DNA from: Pseudomonas pergaminensis
GTDB lineage: Bacteria > Pseudomonadota > Gammaproteobacteria > Pseudomonadales > Pseudomonadaceae
NCBI RefSeq assembly: GCF_024112395.2
Contig: NZ_CP078013.2
Location: 2,418,001-2,482,000 of the forward strand
DNA length: 64,000 nucleotides
Direction: 5' to 3'
The position numbers and the translations under genes were made by a program. Below the pieces are notes generated by a model. That model was given only the letters and a program-made list of their open reading frames with translations. It did no database searches and was not told where the DNA came from. This document shows positions 41,716 through 49,638 of this stretch, one piece after another; position 1 is the stretch's first letter; each line of letters begins with the position of its first letter.

Positions 41716-42663
41716 TTAGAATTGATAGCCCACGCCGGCGTAGTAACCCCAGCCATCAGAACGGGCGCGGAAGTTGCCTTCGCCGAAATTCAACTCGCTG
41801 CCATCTTCCCAGTTGCCGCCGTTATGGAAGTACCGGCCGACCAGGGTGAAACGCAGGTGGGTGAACGAATACAGCAGCACGTTGGTGGCCACCAGGGAGT
41901 TGGCGGTGCGCGCTGGGTTGTCCTTGTGCAGGTCCGAACCGAAATCGTAATTGGTGAAGCCGATGTAGGTCAGTGAGGCACCGTTGTCGAACTTGCCGAT
42001 GGGCACGATGTACTTCATTTGCGCACGGTAACCGTCCCAGGAGTATTCATTGCTGGCGCCATAGTTTTCCCACTGGTAACGCCCGTAGAAGTTGGCCGAC
42101 AGGTTGACCCGCGAGTGGGTGTCGATGTCGGTGCCGAGGCCGCTGTACAGGGTGTTGGCGCGGTTTTCCTTGTTGCTGCCGTGGTCGTAGATCCAGTCGA
42201 ACGCCACGTACCATTCCTTGAACGGTCCGAAGGCCAGGCTGCGGCCCGCCAGGTAGTCGATGGAAATGCGCGGTTCATGCTCCATGAACACCGGCGAACC
42301 GTGGTCCCACACGCCTTTGTCATTACTGTTACCGATGGTGAGGATCTTCGGCACGTCGATGTAGCCGTACAACTCGAACGGCCCTTTGCGGCCGAAGTAC
42401 TCGTACTCCAGGTAGACATCATCCTGCGGCTTGGGGCCGAAGCTGATGTCTTTGCTGCCGATCAATGTCAGGTCCTGGTTGAACCAGTCCGACAGGTACA
42501 CGCCTTTTTTCGCCGGGCTGGCTTCAGGGCTGAGCGTTTCGCCCTGTGCTGAGTCATCGACGGGTTTTTCCTGCGCCAAAATAGACGCACTGAGTAGTCC
42601 CGTAACGGCAGCCAGTAGCAAAGAAACACCAAAGGGGGTAGGACGCCTTGAGGTGGGGTGCAT
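41716..42663 (-). CDS. tsx: Outer-membrane nucleoside channel, Tsx family
   Basis: 315 residues: signal peptide (FGVSLLLAAVTGLLSASILAQ), an acidic linker, then a Tsx-type 12-strand barrel with DDVYLEYEYFGRKGPFELYGYIDVPKI, WVDH-like segments (GVWDHGSPVFMEHEPRISIDYLAG) and a C-terminal YYAGVGYQF ending in Phe. Tsx channels pass nucleosides and deoxynucleosides through the outer membrane. The downstream NUP gene completes the uptake route. A perfect 12-bp palindrome in the promoter region (42738) suggests LacI-family control. Confidence 0.9.
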   Translation of the reverse strand: MHPTSRRPTPFGVSLLLAAVTGLLSASILAQEKPVDDSAQGETLSPEASPAKKGVYLSDWFNQDLTLIGSKDISFGPKPQDDVYLEYEYFGRKGPFELYGYIDVPKILTIGNSNDKGVWDHGSPVFMEHEPRISIDYLAGRSLAFGPFKEWYVAFDWIYDHGSNKENRANTLYSGLGTDIDTHSRVNLSANFYGRYQWENYGASNEYSWDGYRAQMKYIVPIGKFDNGASLTYIGFTNYDFGSDLHKDNPARTANSLVATNVLLYSFTHLRFTLVGRYFHNGGNWEDGSELNFGEGNFRARSDGWGYYAGVGYQF

Positions 42664-42737
42664 TGAAAATCCCTATTCGTACGCGGTTTAGACCCGATTC
42701 TTCGGGTTGAGGTGAACTTGGTTGCCAAGTTCGTACC

Positions 42738-42749
42738 GCAAACGTTTGC
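42738..42749. promoter_or_regulatory. LacI/PurR-type palindromic operator GCAAACGTTTGC
   Basis: A perfect 12-bp palindrome lies 75 bases upstream of the tsx start. Its core CAAACGTTTG is the one recognised by PurR- and RbsR-type LacI repressors. No LacI-family gene lies in the window. Confidence 0.6.
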
Positions 42750-42818
42750 ACAGGCTGTACCAACTTTGCTCAATCGATTGATCAGCATGAAAAAAAGCGG
42801 AATTAGTCGACCTTTTGG

Positions 42819-43757
42819 TCAAAATTGACTGGGTGTCATTTTTTCGATGCGCTGGAACAGGTGCATGGCTGTTTCCCGCCGGTAGTCGCTCGGCGTCTGG
42901 TGCATTTCGATTCGAAAATGCCGGTTGAAATTGGACAGGTTGGCGTAGCCCACTTCAAAGCAGATGTCCGCCACTGACATATCACTTTGCAGCAACAGCC
43001 GGCAGGCGCGTTGCACACGAAACTTGCGCATCAGGTCGATGAAGCCGTGGCCGGTGTTGCGCTTGAAGAAGCGTGAGAAGCCCGGCTCGCTCATTTCCAG
43101 CTGCTGGGCAATGACCGACAGGCGCACATCGCCGGTCAGTTCGCGCATCAAATAGTCGAACGCCTTGTTGATGCGTTCGGCGCTGCGGGCGTCCAGGGTC
43201 GGCGCGTAGCAGGGGCTGGCCAGGGCCTTGACCTGCGGCGGCGGGGCGTTTTTCAGGCTGTCGAGCAGTTGCAGGAACAGGATCAAGCGTTGCAGGCCAT
43301 AGGCGCTGCCGATGGCTTCCATCAAGTGCGCGGCCTGCAACGCGGTATCGCCGGTGAATTCCAGGCCACGCCGGGCCTGTTCGAACAATGGCTGCAGGTC
43401 GCCGAGTTCCGGCAGTGTCTTGCGCAGGGCGAGCAGGGCGGCGCCGTCGAATTGCAGCACCACGTCGCGGCCAGTCAGGTATTCGCCGGGGGCCAACTCG
43501 CCAATCCAGTCGTGGGGCAGGTCGGGGCCGATCAGCGCCACATGCCCGGCATTGAACGCACCGATATAGTCGCCGGCCACCAGCTTGCCGCTGCCTTGGC
43601 GGATCAGGTGGATTTCAAACTCAGGGTGGTAGTTCCAGCGCGCCAAATCGTAGGGGTAGTCGTGCTCGAACCAACGAAAGCAATGGTCCGGTTCGGGCAG
43701 GATCACTTCGAGTTCGGCTGGGCGGTGCTCGAACAACTGGGCGCGGCTGATGGGCAT
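42819..43757 (-). CDS. AraC-family regulator of the adjacent polyol operon (MtlR-like)
   Basis: 312 residues from ATG 43757, preceded by AGAGGCATCACC; the upstream in-frame extension is not supported. It has an N-terminal cupin (FRWFEHDYPYDLARWNYHPEFEIHLIRQGSGKLVAGDY, then VALIGPDLPHDWIG) and an AraC HTH pair (LTGDVRLSVIAQQLEMSEPGFSRFFKRNTG, SVADICFEVGYANLSNFNRHFRIEMHQTPSDYRR). It is divergent from a binding protein and a polyol dehydrogenase. The size and position resemble MtlR of the P. fluorescens mannitol/arabitol/glucitol operon, as far as I recall. Confidence 0.88.
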   Translation of the reverse strand: MPISRAQLFEHRPAELEVILPEPDHCFRWFEHDYPYDLARWNYHPEFEIHLIRQGSGKLVAGDYIGAFNAGHVALIGPDLPHDWIGELAPGEYLTGRDVVLQFDGAALLALRKTLPELGDLQPLFEQARRGLEFTGDTALQAAHLMEAIGSAYGLQRLILFLQLLDSLKNAPPPQVKALASPCYAPTLDARSAERINKAFDYLMRELTGDVRLSVIAQQLEMSEPGFSRFFKRNTGHGFIDLMRKFRVQRACRLLLQSDMSVADICFEVGYANLSNFNRHFRIEMHQTPSDYRRETAMHLFQRIEKMTPSQF

Positions 43758-43841
43758 GGTGATGCCTCTTTTATTTATGGAAGGCCTCAAAATACGCGGG
43801 TTGACGACTTGGGCGCTACCCCCGGTTTTGCCCGGCACTGA

Positions 43842-43877
43842 TACTTTTTTAACTGCCGGTTGCCGGTTAAAAAAGTA
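43842..43877. promoter_or_regulatory. Inverted repeat between AraC gene and polyol operon
   Basis: TACTTTTTTAAC (43842-43853) is mirrored by GTTAAAAAAGTA (43866-43877) around TGCCGGTTGCCG. It sits between the divergent starts at 43757 and 43967 and is a plausible operator for the AraC regulator. TGCCGGT also repeats within and beside the loop. Confidence 0.5.
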
Positions 43878-43966
43878 CCAGTCGAGCATCCGCCTGGCGT
43901 TTGTGAGGGGCTGGCCAAGCTGCTGTAATCGGCGCTCAACAACAAAAACAACAGGTGGAAACCGCT

Positions 43967-45277
43967 ATGTTCAAGCTCCCGCAAGCGTTGTTCCTGCTTT
44001 CCGGCCTGGCATTGGCCATGCCCAGCCATGCCGCCGACACCGTCACCATCGCCACAGTCAACAACAGCGACATGATCCGCATGCAGCGCCTGTCCAAGGT
44101 GTTCGAAGAGCAGCACCCAGACATCAAGCTCAATTGGGTGGTGCTGGAAGAAAACGTGCTGCGCCAGCGCCTCACCACCGATATTGCCACCCAGGGCGGG
44201 CAGTTCGATGTGCTGACCATCGGCACCTACGAAACCCCACTGTGGGGCGCCAAGCACTGGCTGGAGCCGTTGACCCAACTGCCAGCGGACTATGACGTCG
44301 AGGATATTTTCCCCTCGGTGCGTCAGGGCCTGTCAGTCGACAACACCCTGTACGCCCTGCCGTTCTATGGCGAGAGCACCGTCACCTACTACCGCACCGA
44401 CCTGTTCAAGCAGGCGGGGCTGAGCATGCCGGCGCACCCCACCTGGACCCAGCTTGGCGAGTTCGCGTCCAAGCTCACCGCCAAAGACAAGGACCAATAT
44501 GGCATGTGCCTGCGTGGCAAGGCCGGCTGGGGCGAAAACATCGCTTTGTTGAGCACCATGGCCAACGCCTTTGGTGCGCGCTGGTTCGACGAGCAGTGGA
44601 AGCCGGAGCTGACCAGCCCCGAATGGACAGCTGCTGCCAACTTCTACGTCAACACCCTCAAGCAATATGGCCCGCCGGGTGTGTCCAGCAACGGCTTCAA
44701 TGAAACCCTGGCGCTGTTCAACAGCGGTAAATGCGCGATCTGGGTCGATGCCAGCGTGGCGGGCTCCTTCACCACTGATAAAAGCCAAAGCAAGGTCGCT
44801 GACAGCGTAGGCTTTGCCGCCGCCCCCACCGAAGTCACCGACAAAGGTTCCTCGTGGCTCTACGCCTGGTCCCTGGCGATCCCGGCCACCTCCCGGCACA
44901 AGGACGCCGCCAAGGCGTTTATCAGTTGGGCGACCTCCAAGGCCTATATCCAACTGGTCGCCGACAAAGAAGGCATCACCAACGTACCGCCTGGCACGCG
45001 CCAGTCCACCTATAGCGAGGCGTACCTGAAGGCCGCGCCGTTTGCCCAGGTAACCCTGGCGATGATGAAGCACGCCGACCCCGCGCACCCTTCGGCCAAG
45101 CCAGTGCCGTACGTGGGCATCCAGTATGTGACCATCCCTGAGTTCCAGGCCATCGGCACCTCGGTGGGCAAGCTGTTCTCGGCCGCGCTGACCGGTGGCA
45201 TGTCGGTCGACCAGGCCTTGCTGCAAGCGCAGTCCAGCACCGAGCGCGAGATGAAACGCGCCGGCTACCCGAAATAG
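43967..45277 (+). CDS. ABC transporter sugar/polyol-binding protein (MtlE-like)
   Basis: 436 residues from ATG 43967 (AGGTGG upstream). A signal peptide (MFKLPQALFLLSGLALAMPSHAAD) precedes a family-1 periplasmic binding protein: ADTVTIATVNNSDMIRMQRLSKVFEEQHPDI, FDVLTIGTYETPLWG, LYALPFYGESTVTYYRTDLF, WLYAWSLAIPATSRHKDAAKAFISW. It resembles MtlE/SmoE, which binds mannitol, sorbitol or arabitol. The permease and ATPase genes that normally follow are missing here; the next gene is a dehydrogenase. The protein must therefore use another ABC complex or be non-functional for uptake. Confidence 0.88.
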   Translation: MFKLPQALFLLSGLALAMPSHAADTVTIATVNNSDMIRMQRLSKVFEEQHPDIKLNWVVLEENVLRQRLTTDIATQGGQFDVLTIGTYETPLWGAKHWLEPLTQLPADYDVEDIFPSVRQGLSVDNTLYALPFYGESTVTYYRTDLFKQAGLSMPAHPTWTQLGEFASKLTAKDKDQYGMCLRGKAGWGENIALLSTMANAFGARWFDEQWKPELTSPEWTAAANFYVNTLKQYGPPGVSSNGFNETLALFNSGKCAIWVDASVAGSFTTDKSQSKVADSVGFAAAPTEVTDKGSSWLYAWSLAIPATSRHKDAAKAFISWATSKAYIQLVADKEGITNVPPGTRQSTYSEAYLKAAPFAQVTLAMMKHADPAHPSAKPVPYVGIQYVTIPEFQAIGTSVGKLFSAALTGGMSVDQALLQAQSSTEREMKRAGYPK

Positions 45278-45295
45278 TTTTTACAGGACACCTCA

Positions 45296-46069
45296 ATGAA
45301 ACGACTCGAAGGTAAAAGCGCGCTCATCACCGGATCGGCGCGCGGTATCGGCCGCGCCTTTGCCCAGGCCTATATTGCTGAAGGTGCGACGGTGGCCATC
45401 GCCGATATCAACCTGCAACGCGCCCAGGCGACGGCCGCCGAACTAGGCCCGCAAGCCTATGCAGTGGCAATGGATGTCACCGACCAGGCTTCCATCGACG
45501 CCGCGATCGCGGCCGTGGTGGCACAGGCCGGCAAGCTGGATATCCTCATCAACAATGCTGCGCTGTTTGACCTGGCGCCCATCGTCGATATTACCCGCGA
45601 CAGTTACGAGCGGCTGTTCTCGATCAATGTCGCCGGCACGCTGTTCACCCTGCAGGCCGCCGCGCGGCAGATGATCAGCCAGGGCCATGGCGGCAAGATC
45701 ATCAACATGGCCAGCCAGGCCGGACGCCGGGGCGAGCCGTTGGTGGCGATCTACTGCGCGACCAAGGCGGCGGTGATCAGCCTGACTCAATCGGCGGGGC
45801 TGAACCTGATCAAGCAAGGCATCAACGTCAACGCCATCGCACCCGGTGTGGTGGATGGCGAGCACTGGGACGGGGTCGATGCGTTGTTTGCCAGGCATGA
45901 AGGGTTGGCGCCGGGCGAGAAGAAGAAGCGGGTAGGGGAGGAAGTGCCCTTTGGGCGGATGGGCACGGCGCAGGACCTGACCGGGATGGCGATCTTCCTG
46001 GCTTCGAAGGAGGCCGACTATGTGGTGGCCCAGACCTACAACGTCGACGGCGGCAACTGGATGAACTGA
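45296..46069 (+). CDS. Short-chain polyol dehydrogenase (sorbitol/L-iditol 2-dehydrogenase-like)
   Basis: 257-residue classical SDR: cofactor motif TGSARGIG (residues about 12-19), NNAALFD, catalytic Ser in NMASQAGRRGEP, Tyr-x3-Lys in YCATKAAV, and C-terminal YVVAQTYNVDGGNWMN. An Asp at the end of beta2 (IADIN) favours NAD+. The sequence resembles SmoS/PolS-type sorbitol dehydrogenases, which convert sorbitol to fructose or galactitol to tagatose. It is 18 bases downstream of the binding-protein gene and likely under the divergent AraC regulator. Confidence 0.88.
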   Translation: MKRLEGKSALITGSARGIGRAFAQAYIAEGATVAIADINLQRAQATAAELGPQAYAVAMDVTDQASIDAAIAAVVAQAGKLDILINNAALFDLAPIVDITRDSYERLFSINVAGTLFTLQAAARQMISQGHGGKIINMASQAGRRGEPLVAIYCATKAAVISLTQSAGLNLIKQGINVNAIAPGVVDGEHWDGVDALFARHEGLAPGEKKKRVGEEVPFGRMGTAQDLTGMAIFLASKEADYVVAQTYNVDGGNWMN

Positions 46070-46072
46070 CCC

Positions 46073-46103
46073 TTGTAGGCGCCCGGCAAGCCGGGCTCCT
46101 GCA
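46073..46103. terminator. Terminator-like palindrome after the polyol operon
   Basis: TTGTAGGCGCCCGG is mirrored imperfectly by CCGGGCTCCTGCAA around CAAG, 3 bases after the dehydrogenase stop and before the convergent NrtR-like gene. It is a diverged relative of the palindrome at 40639 (shared TGTAGGCGCC-CAAG core), so both may belong to one REP-like family. Confidence 0.65.
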
Positions 46104-46111
46104 AGCGTGGG

Positions 46112-46804
46112 TTATTCGGCAAAGCTGCGATCGAAGAAGTAAATGTCCCCGGGTTTCAGGTTCTCCACCGTCGCCTGGGGCCTGCCGCCTTCACCTTGTT
46201 TCTTGCGCCCGGTCTCGCGCAAATACCCTGCCTCCGTGAGCTTCAACAAGCGCTGGCGGATACTGGTCTTCAGCACCGGGCGAGCCAGCACCAGGGAAAA
46301 AATCGTGGTGGCTTGCGGGGCACTGAACTCATCGCCCAGGAACATCAGCGGCAAGCTGCTGTACAGCGACTTGGAGAACAGCCGTTCCTGCACCGATGCC
46401 ACGATCATGTTGTGATCGAACGGCAGCTTGATGCTGCCGTCAGCCACGGCATTCAGTGAATACCAGGCTTGATGCTCGCCGAGCGTCACCTCCTGCGCCA
46501 CGATCGCCAGGTAGTACGTGGACGACGACCAGCAACGCGGGTCGCGGAACGCATCACCCACGGTGCCCACTTGCTCGCTCCAGGCCAATTCAAACCCCAC
46601 CTTGTCACTCGCCCGCAAGCGTTCCACCGCATCCTGGAGGCGCAGATCTTGCACGCCGCCGTTCACCACCACACCCGGCAACGCCCAGTGCCCGGCGAAT
46701 GGCTCGGCGTCGCGTTTGTTCAGCAGCAGCTTGAGTTCGCCCGTGCTGCGGCAGTAATACAGGACGCACAGGTCGACGGTGTGGAGGTAGGCGCTAAGCG
46801 GCAT
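46112..46804 (-). CDS. NrtR-type NUDIX transcriptional regulator of NAD metabolism
   Basis: 230 residues from ATG 46804 (AAGGACCTCAC upstream). The N-terminal NUDIX-like domain (LCVLYYCRSTGELKLLLNKRDAEPFAGHWALPGVVVNGGVQDLRLQDAVERL) lacks the intact hydrolase box. A C-terminal winged HTH (VLKTSIRQRLLKLTEAGYLRETGRKKQGEGGRPQATV) binds DNA. NrtR repressors sense ADP-ribose and control NAD salvage genes. The divergent pncA-pncB-nadE operon and the palindrome at 46905 fit this. Confidence 0.9.
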   Translation of the reverse strand: MPLSAYLHTVDLCVLYYCRSTGELKLLLNKRDAEPFAGHWALPGVVVNGGVQDLRLQDAVERLRASDKVGFELAWSEQVGTVGDAFRDPRCWSSSTYYLAIVAQEVTLGEHQAWYSLNAVADGSIKLPFDHNMIVASVQERLFSKSLYSSLPLMFLGDEFSAPQATTIFSLVLARPVLKTSIRQRLLKLTEAGYLRETGRKKQGEGGRPQATVENLKPGDIYFFDRSFAE

Positions 46805-46904
46805 GTGAGGTCCTTGCGAATAACAGTAGGGCACAGTCTAACGGATCGAACAGATATGTCATGTACCGGCACTAGGATAGATAACTAAATGTTTCTTGCA
46901 ATGA

Positions 46905-46923
46905 AAGTACATGACGTGTACTT
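46905..46923. promoter_or_regulatory. Probable NrtR operator
   Basis: AAGTACATGACGTGTACTT is a perfect 7-bp inverted repeat with a 5-base spacer, 27 bases before the pncA ATG and about 100 bases from the NrtR start. A related half-site (TCATGTAC) occurs near 46858. The regulator assignment is by position. Confidence 0.65.
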
Positions 46924-46950
46924 TTGTTTCCAGGCCACAGGAGAACCATC

Positions 46951-47598
46951 ATGACCCTTGCGAAAACTACCATTGCCTCATTCGACGTCGACGCCCAGAA
47001 GAGCTTCACGCCACTGTGCCCCAACGAGTTGCCTGTGGCCGGCGGTGACCAGATCGGTGCCGAACTCAACTACATGGCCAGCCTCGCCGGCCACCGCGTC
47101 GGCAGCAAGGACGCCCACACCCCACACGCGCCCTGGGTGGTGGCACAGCACAGCGACATGCTGCAACCCACCGGCCTGGCCCACGCCGATGTGACCTGGG
47201 TGAGCCACTGCGTCCCCGGCACCGAGGGCTTCACCCTGCTGGACGCGCTGCCCACGCCCTATGACTACGACTACTTCATCTGGAAAGGCGTCGAACCCGA
47301 CCTGCACCCCTACGGTGCCTGCTACCACGACCTGCACGACAAACTGTCCACCGGCGTCATCGAATACCTCAAGGCCCAGGGCGTCAGCCGCGTGATCGTT
47401 GGCGGGCTGGCGCTGGACTACTGCGTCAAGACCACCGCCTTGCAACTGCTCAAGGCCGGCCTGGAAGTGGTCCTGCACCTGCCGGCGTGCCGAGGCATCA
47501 GCGAGGAGGGCGGTGTGCAAGCGGTCAATGAGTTGCTCAAGGCCGGTGCTGTCATCAGCAGCACCCGCGAAGAACTGGCCGCGATGGCCACGCGTTAA
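46951..47598 (+). CDS. pncA: Nicotinamidase
   Basis: 215 residues from ATG 46951, after CAGGAGAACCATC. Catalytic triad candidates are Asp in FDVDAQKSF, Lys in FIWKGVEP and Cys in GLALDYCVKTTALQL; the metal-binding Asp/His set is in KDAHTPHAPW. It deamidates nicotinamide to nicotinate in the cytosol. It is the first gene of pncA-pncB-nadE, a complete salvage path to NAD. The isochorismatase fold is clear. Confidence 0.95.
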   Translation: MTLAKTTIASFDVDAQKSFTPLCPNELPVAGGDQIGAELNYMASLAGHRVGSKDAHTPHAPWVVAQHSDMLQPTGLAHADVTWVSHCVPGTEGFTLLDALPTPYDYDYFIWKGVEPDLHPYGACYHDLHDKLSTGVIEYLKAQGVSRVIVGGLALDYCVKTTALQLLKAGLEVVLHLPACRGISEEGGVQAVNELLKAGAVISSTREELAAMATR

Positions 47599-47609
47599 GG
47601 AGAAATACC

Positions 47610-48827
47610 ATGGAAAGTGCATACGACTACGAGACCCCGGTGATCCAGGGTTTGCTCGACACCGACTACTACACCTTCACCATGATGCAGGCCGTGTTGC
47701 ACCAGCACCCGAACGTCGACGTCGAGTACAACTTCATCGTCCGTTCGAAGGAAAAACTCGGCCACCTGATTCCCGAACTGCGCGCCGAGCTGGAAAAAAT
47801 GGCCGGCCTGCACATGCGCGAAGGCGAACTGCGCTTTCTGTTCAACCCACGCTTTCGCGAATACCTCACCCCGGACTACGAGCGCTTCCTCGGCCTGTTC
47901 CGCTTCAACCTGCGCTATATCCATGTCAGTGAAGTCGACGGCCAACTGAACATCCGCGTAGTCGGCCCGATGCTGCACTGCATCATGTTCGAACAGCCGG
48001 TTTTGGCCCTGGTCAGCGAGCTGCGCAACCGCGACAAATACCCCGACGTCACCCTCGAAGACGTCACTCGCAAGCTCTACCAGAAATTCGACTGGCTAGA
48101 GAAAAACCTCAGCCGCGATGAGCTGGCCGACCTGCGCGTCTCCGACTTCTCCACCCGTCGGCGCTTGTCGTTCAAGGCCCAGCGCGAAGTGGTCGATATC
48201 ATGCGCCGCGACTTCCCCGGCCAGTTCGTCGGCACCAGCAACGCGCACTTGGCCTACGAATTCGACCTGCCGTTGATCGGCACCATGGCCCACCAGTGGC
48301 TGATGGTGCACCAGCAACTGGGGCGGCTGCGCGAGAGTCAGAACGCCGCCCTGGAAAACTGGGTGCGCGAGTACCGCGGTCGCCTTGGCATCGCCCTGAC
48401 CGACTGCATCAGCACCGATTTTTTCCTCAAGGACTTCGACCTGTACTTCGCCAAGCTGTACGACGGGTTGCGCCAGGATTCTGGTGACCCCATCGCCTGG
48501 GCCGATAAGGTACTGGCCCGCTACAAGCAGTTGGGCATCGACCCGATGACCAAGGACCTGATGTTCTCCGACGGCCTGAACTTTGAAAAATGCCTGCCGA
48601 TCCTGCGCCACGTGCGCGGCAAGGCGCGGTTCGGGTTCGGCATGGGCACCAGCCTGGCCTGCGATGTGGAAGGCGTGGAACCGCTGAGCATCGTGATGAA
48701 GCTGGTGCGGGTGCACGGTGAGCCAGTGGTGAAATTCTCCGATGACCCGGTGAAAAATGTCTGCGAAGACGCTTCGTTTTTGCAGTACGCAGCACAAGTG
48801 TTCAACGTTGGCAGTGTGGAGGTGTGA
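47610..48827 (+). CDS. pncB: Nicotinate phosphoribosyltransferase
   Basis: 405 residues with NAPRTase hallmarks: LDTDYYTFTMMQAV at the N-terminus, FSTRRRLSFKAQ, GTSNAHLAYEFDLPLIGTMAHQWLM (with the His that is phosphorylated in this family in the GTMAHQ segment), LTDCISTDFFLKDFD, RQDSGDPIAWADKVL and GFGMGTSLACD. It converts nicotinate and PRPP to nicotinate mononucleotide with ATP. It lies 11 bases after pncA and one base before nadE. Confidence 0.96.
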   Translation: MESAYDYETPVIQGLLDTDYYTFTMMQAVLHQHPNVDVEYNFIVRSKEKLGHLIPELRAELEKMAGLHMREGELRFLFNPRFREYLTPDYERFLGLFRFNLRYIHVSEVDGQLNIRVVGPMLHCIMFEQPVLALVSELRNRDKYPDVTLEDVTRKLYQKFDWLEKNLSRDELADLRVSDFSTRRRLSFKAQREVVDIMRRDFPGQFVGTSNAHLAYEFDLPLIGTMAHQWLMVHQQLGRLRESQNAALENWVREYRGRLGIALTDCISTDFFLKDFDLYFAKLYDGLRQDSGDPIAWADKVLARYKQLGIDPMTKDLMFSDGLNFEKCLPILRHVRGKARFGFGMGTSLACDVEGVEPLSIVMKLVRVHGEPVVKFSDDPVKNVCEDASFLQYAAQVFNVGSVEV

Positions 48828-48828
48828 C

Positions 48829-49638
48829 ATGCAAGAACGTATCGCACGGGAACTGAACATCAATCGCGCGTTGACCCAAGGCGGCGAGCCCGAGGAAATC
48901 CAACGGCGCATCGACTTCATCAAGACCACCTTGCGCCACTCGGGCTGCAAGGCCCTGGTGTTGGGCATCAGTGGCGGCGTCGACTCCCTCACCGCCGGCC
49001 GCCTGTGCCAATTGGCGGCCGAGCAACTGCGCAGCGAGGGTTACGCCGCACGCTTCATCGCCATGCGCCTGCCCTACAAGACCCAGGCTGATGAAAGCGA
49101 CGCCCAGGCCTCCCTGAACTTCATCACCGCGGACCACATCGACACCCTCAACATCGCCGCCAGCGTCGACGGTCTGATGGCCAGCCTGGCCGCCGCCGAA
49201 GCCAGCGCCGAGCATGTCGATTTCATCAAGGGCAACGTCAAGGCCCGCACGCGCATGATCGCGCAATACGCCGTGGCCAACCTGCACAATGGCCTGGTGG
49301 TCGGCACTGACCACGGCGCCGAGGCGTTGATGGGGTTTTTCACCAAGTTCGGTGACGGCGCCTGCGACCTGGCCCCGCTGTCCGGCCTGACCAAAACCCA
49401 AGTGCGCCTGCTCGCCACGGCCCTCGGCGCACCGGACAACCTGGTGCACAAACACCCGACGGCCGATCTGGAAGAACTGGTACCGGGCAAGCTGGACGAG
49501 CACGCCTACGGTTGCACATACGCAGAGATCGACGCCTACCTGATGGGCGAACCGGTGAGCGAGCGGGTGAGGACGATTGTCGAGGGCGCGTACAGCAAAA
49601 CAGCGCACAAACGCGCGCTGCCGATTGCGCCCCTTTGA
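48829..49638 (+). CDS. nadE: NH3-dependent NAD+ synthetase
   Basis: 269 residues from ATG 48829 (GGAGGTGTG upstream); longer in-frame starts would overlap pncB. The N-type ATP pyrophosphatase loop SGGVDSLTAGR is at about residue 45, followed by KARTRMIAQYAVAN, GTDHGAEALMGFFTKFGDGACDLAPLSGLTKTQVR and KHPTADLEELVPGKLDE. It amidates deamido-NAD. No glutaminase domain is attached, so it uses free ammonia. Its TGA (49636-49638) abuts the stop of the convergent binding-protein gene. Confidence 0.95.
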   Translation: MQERIARELNINRALTQGGEPEEIQRRIDFIKTTLRHSGCKALVLGISGGVDSLTAGRLCQLAAEQLRSEGYAARFIAMRLPYKTQADESDAQASLNFITADHIDTLNIAASVDGLMASLAAAEASAEHVDFIKGNVKARTRMIAQYAVANLHNGLVVGTDHGAEALMGFFTKFGDGACDLAPLSGLTKTQVRLLATALGAPDNLVHKHPTADLEELVPGKLDEHAYGCTYAEIDAYLMGEPVSERVRTIVEGAYSKTAHKRALPIAPL

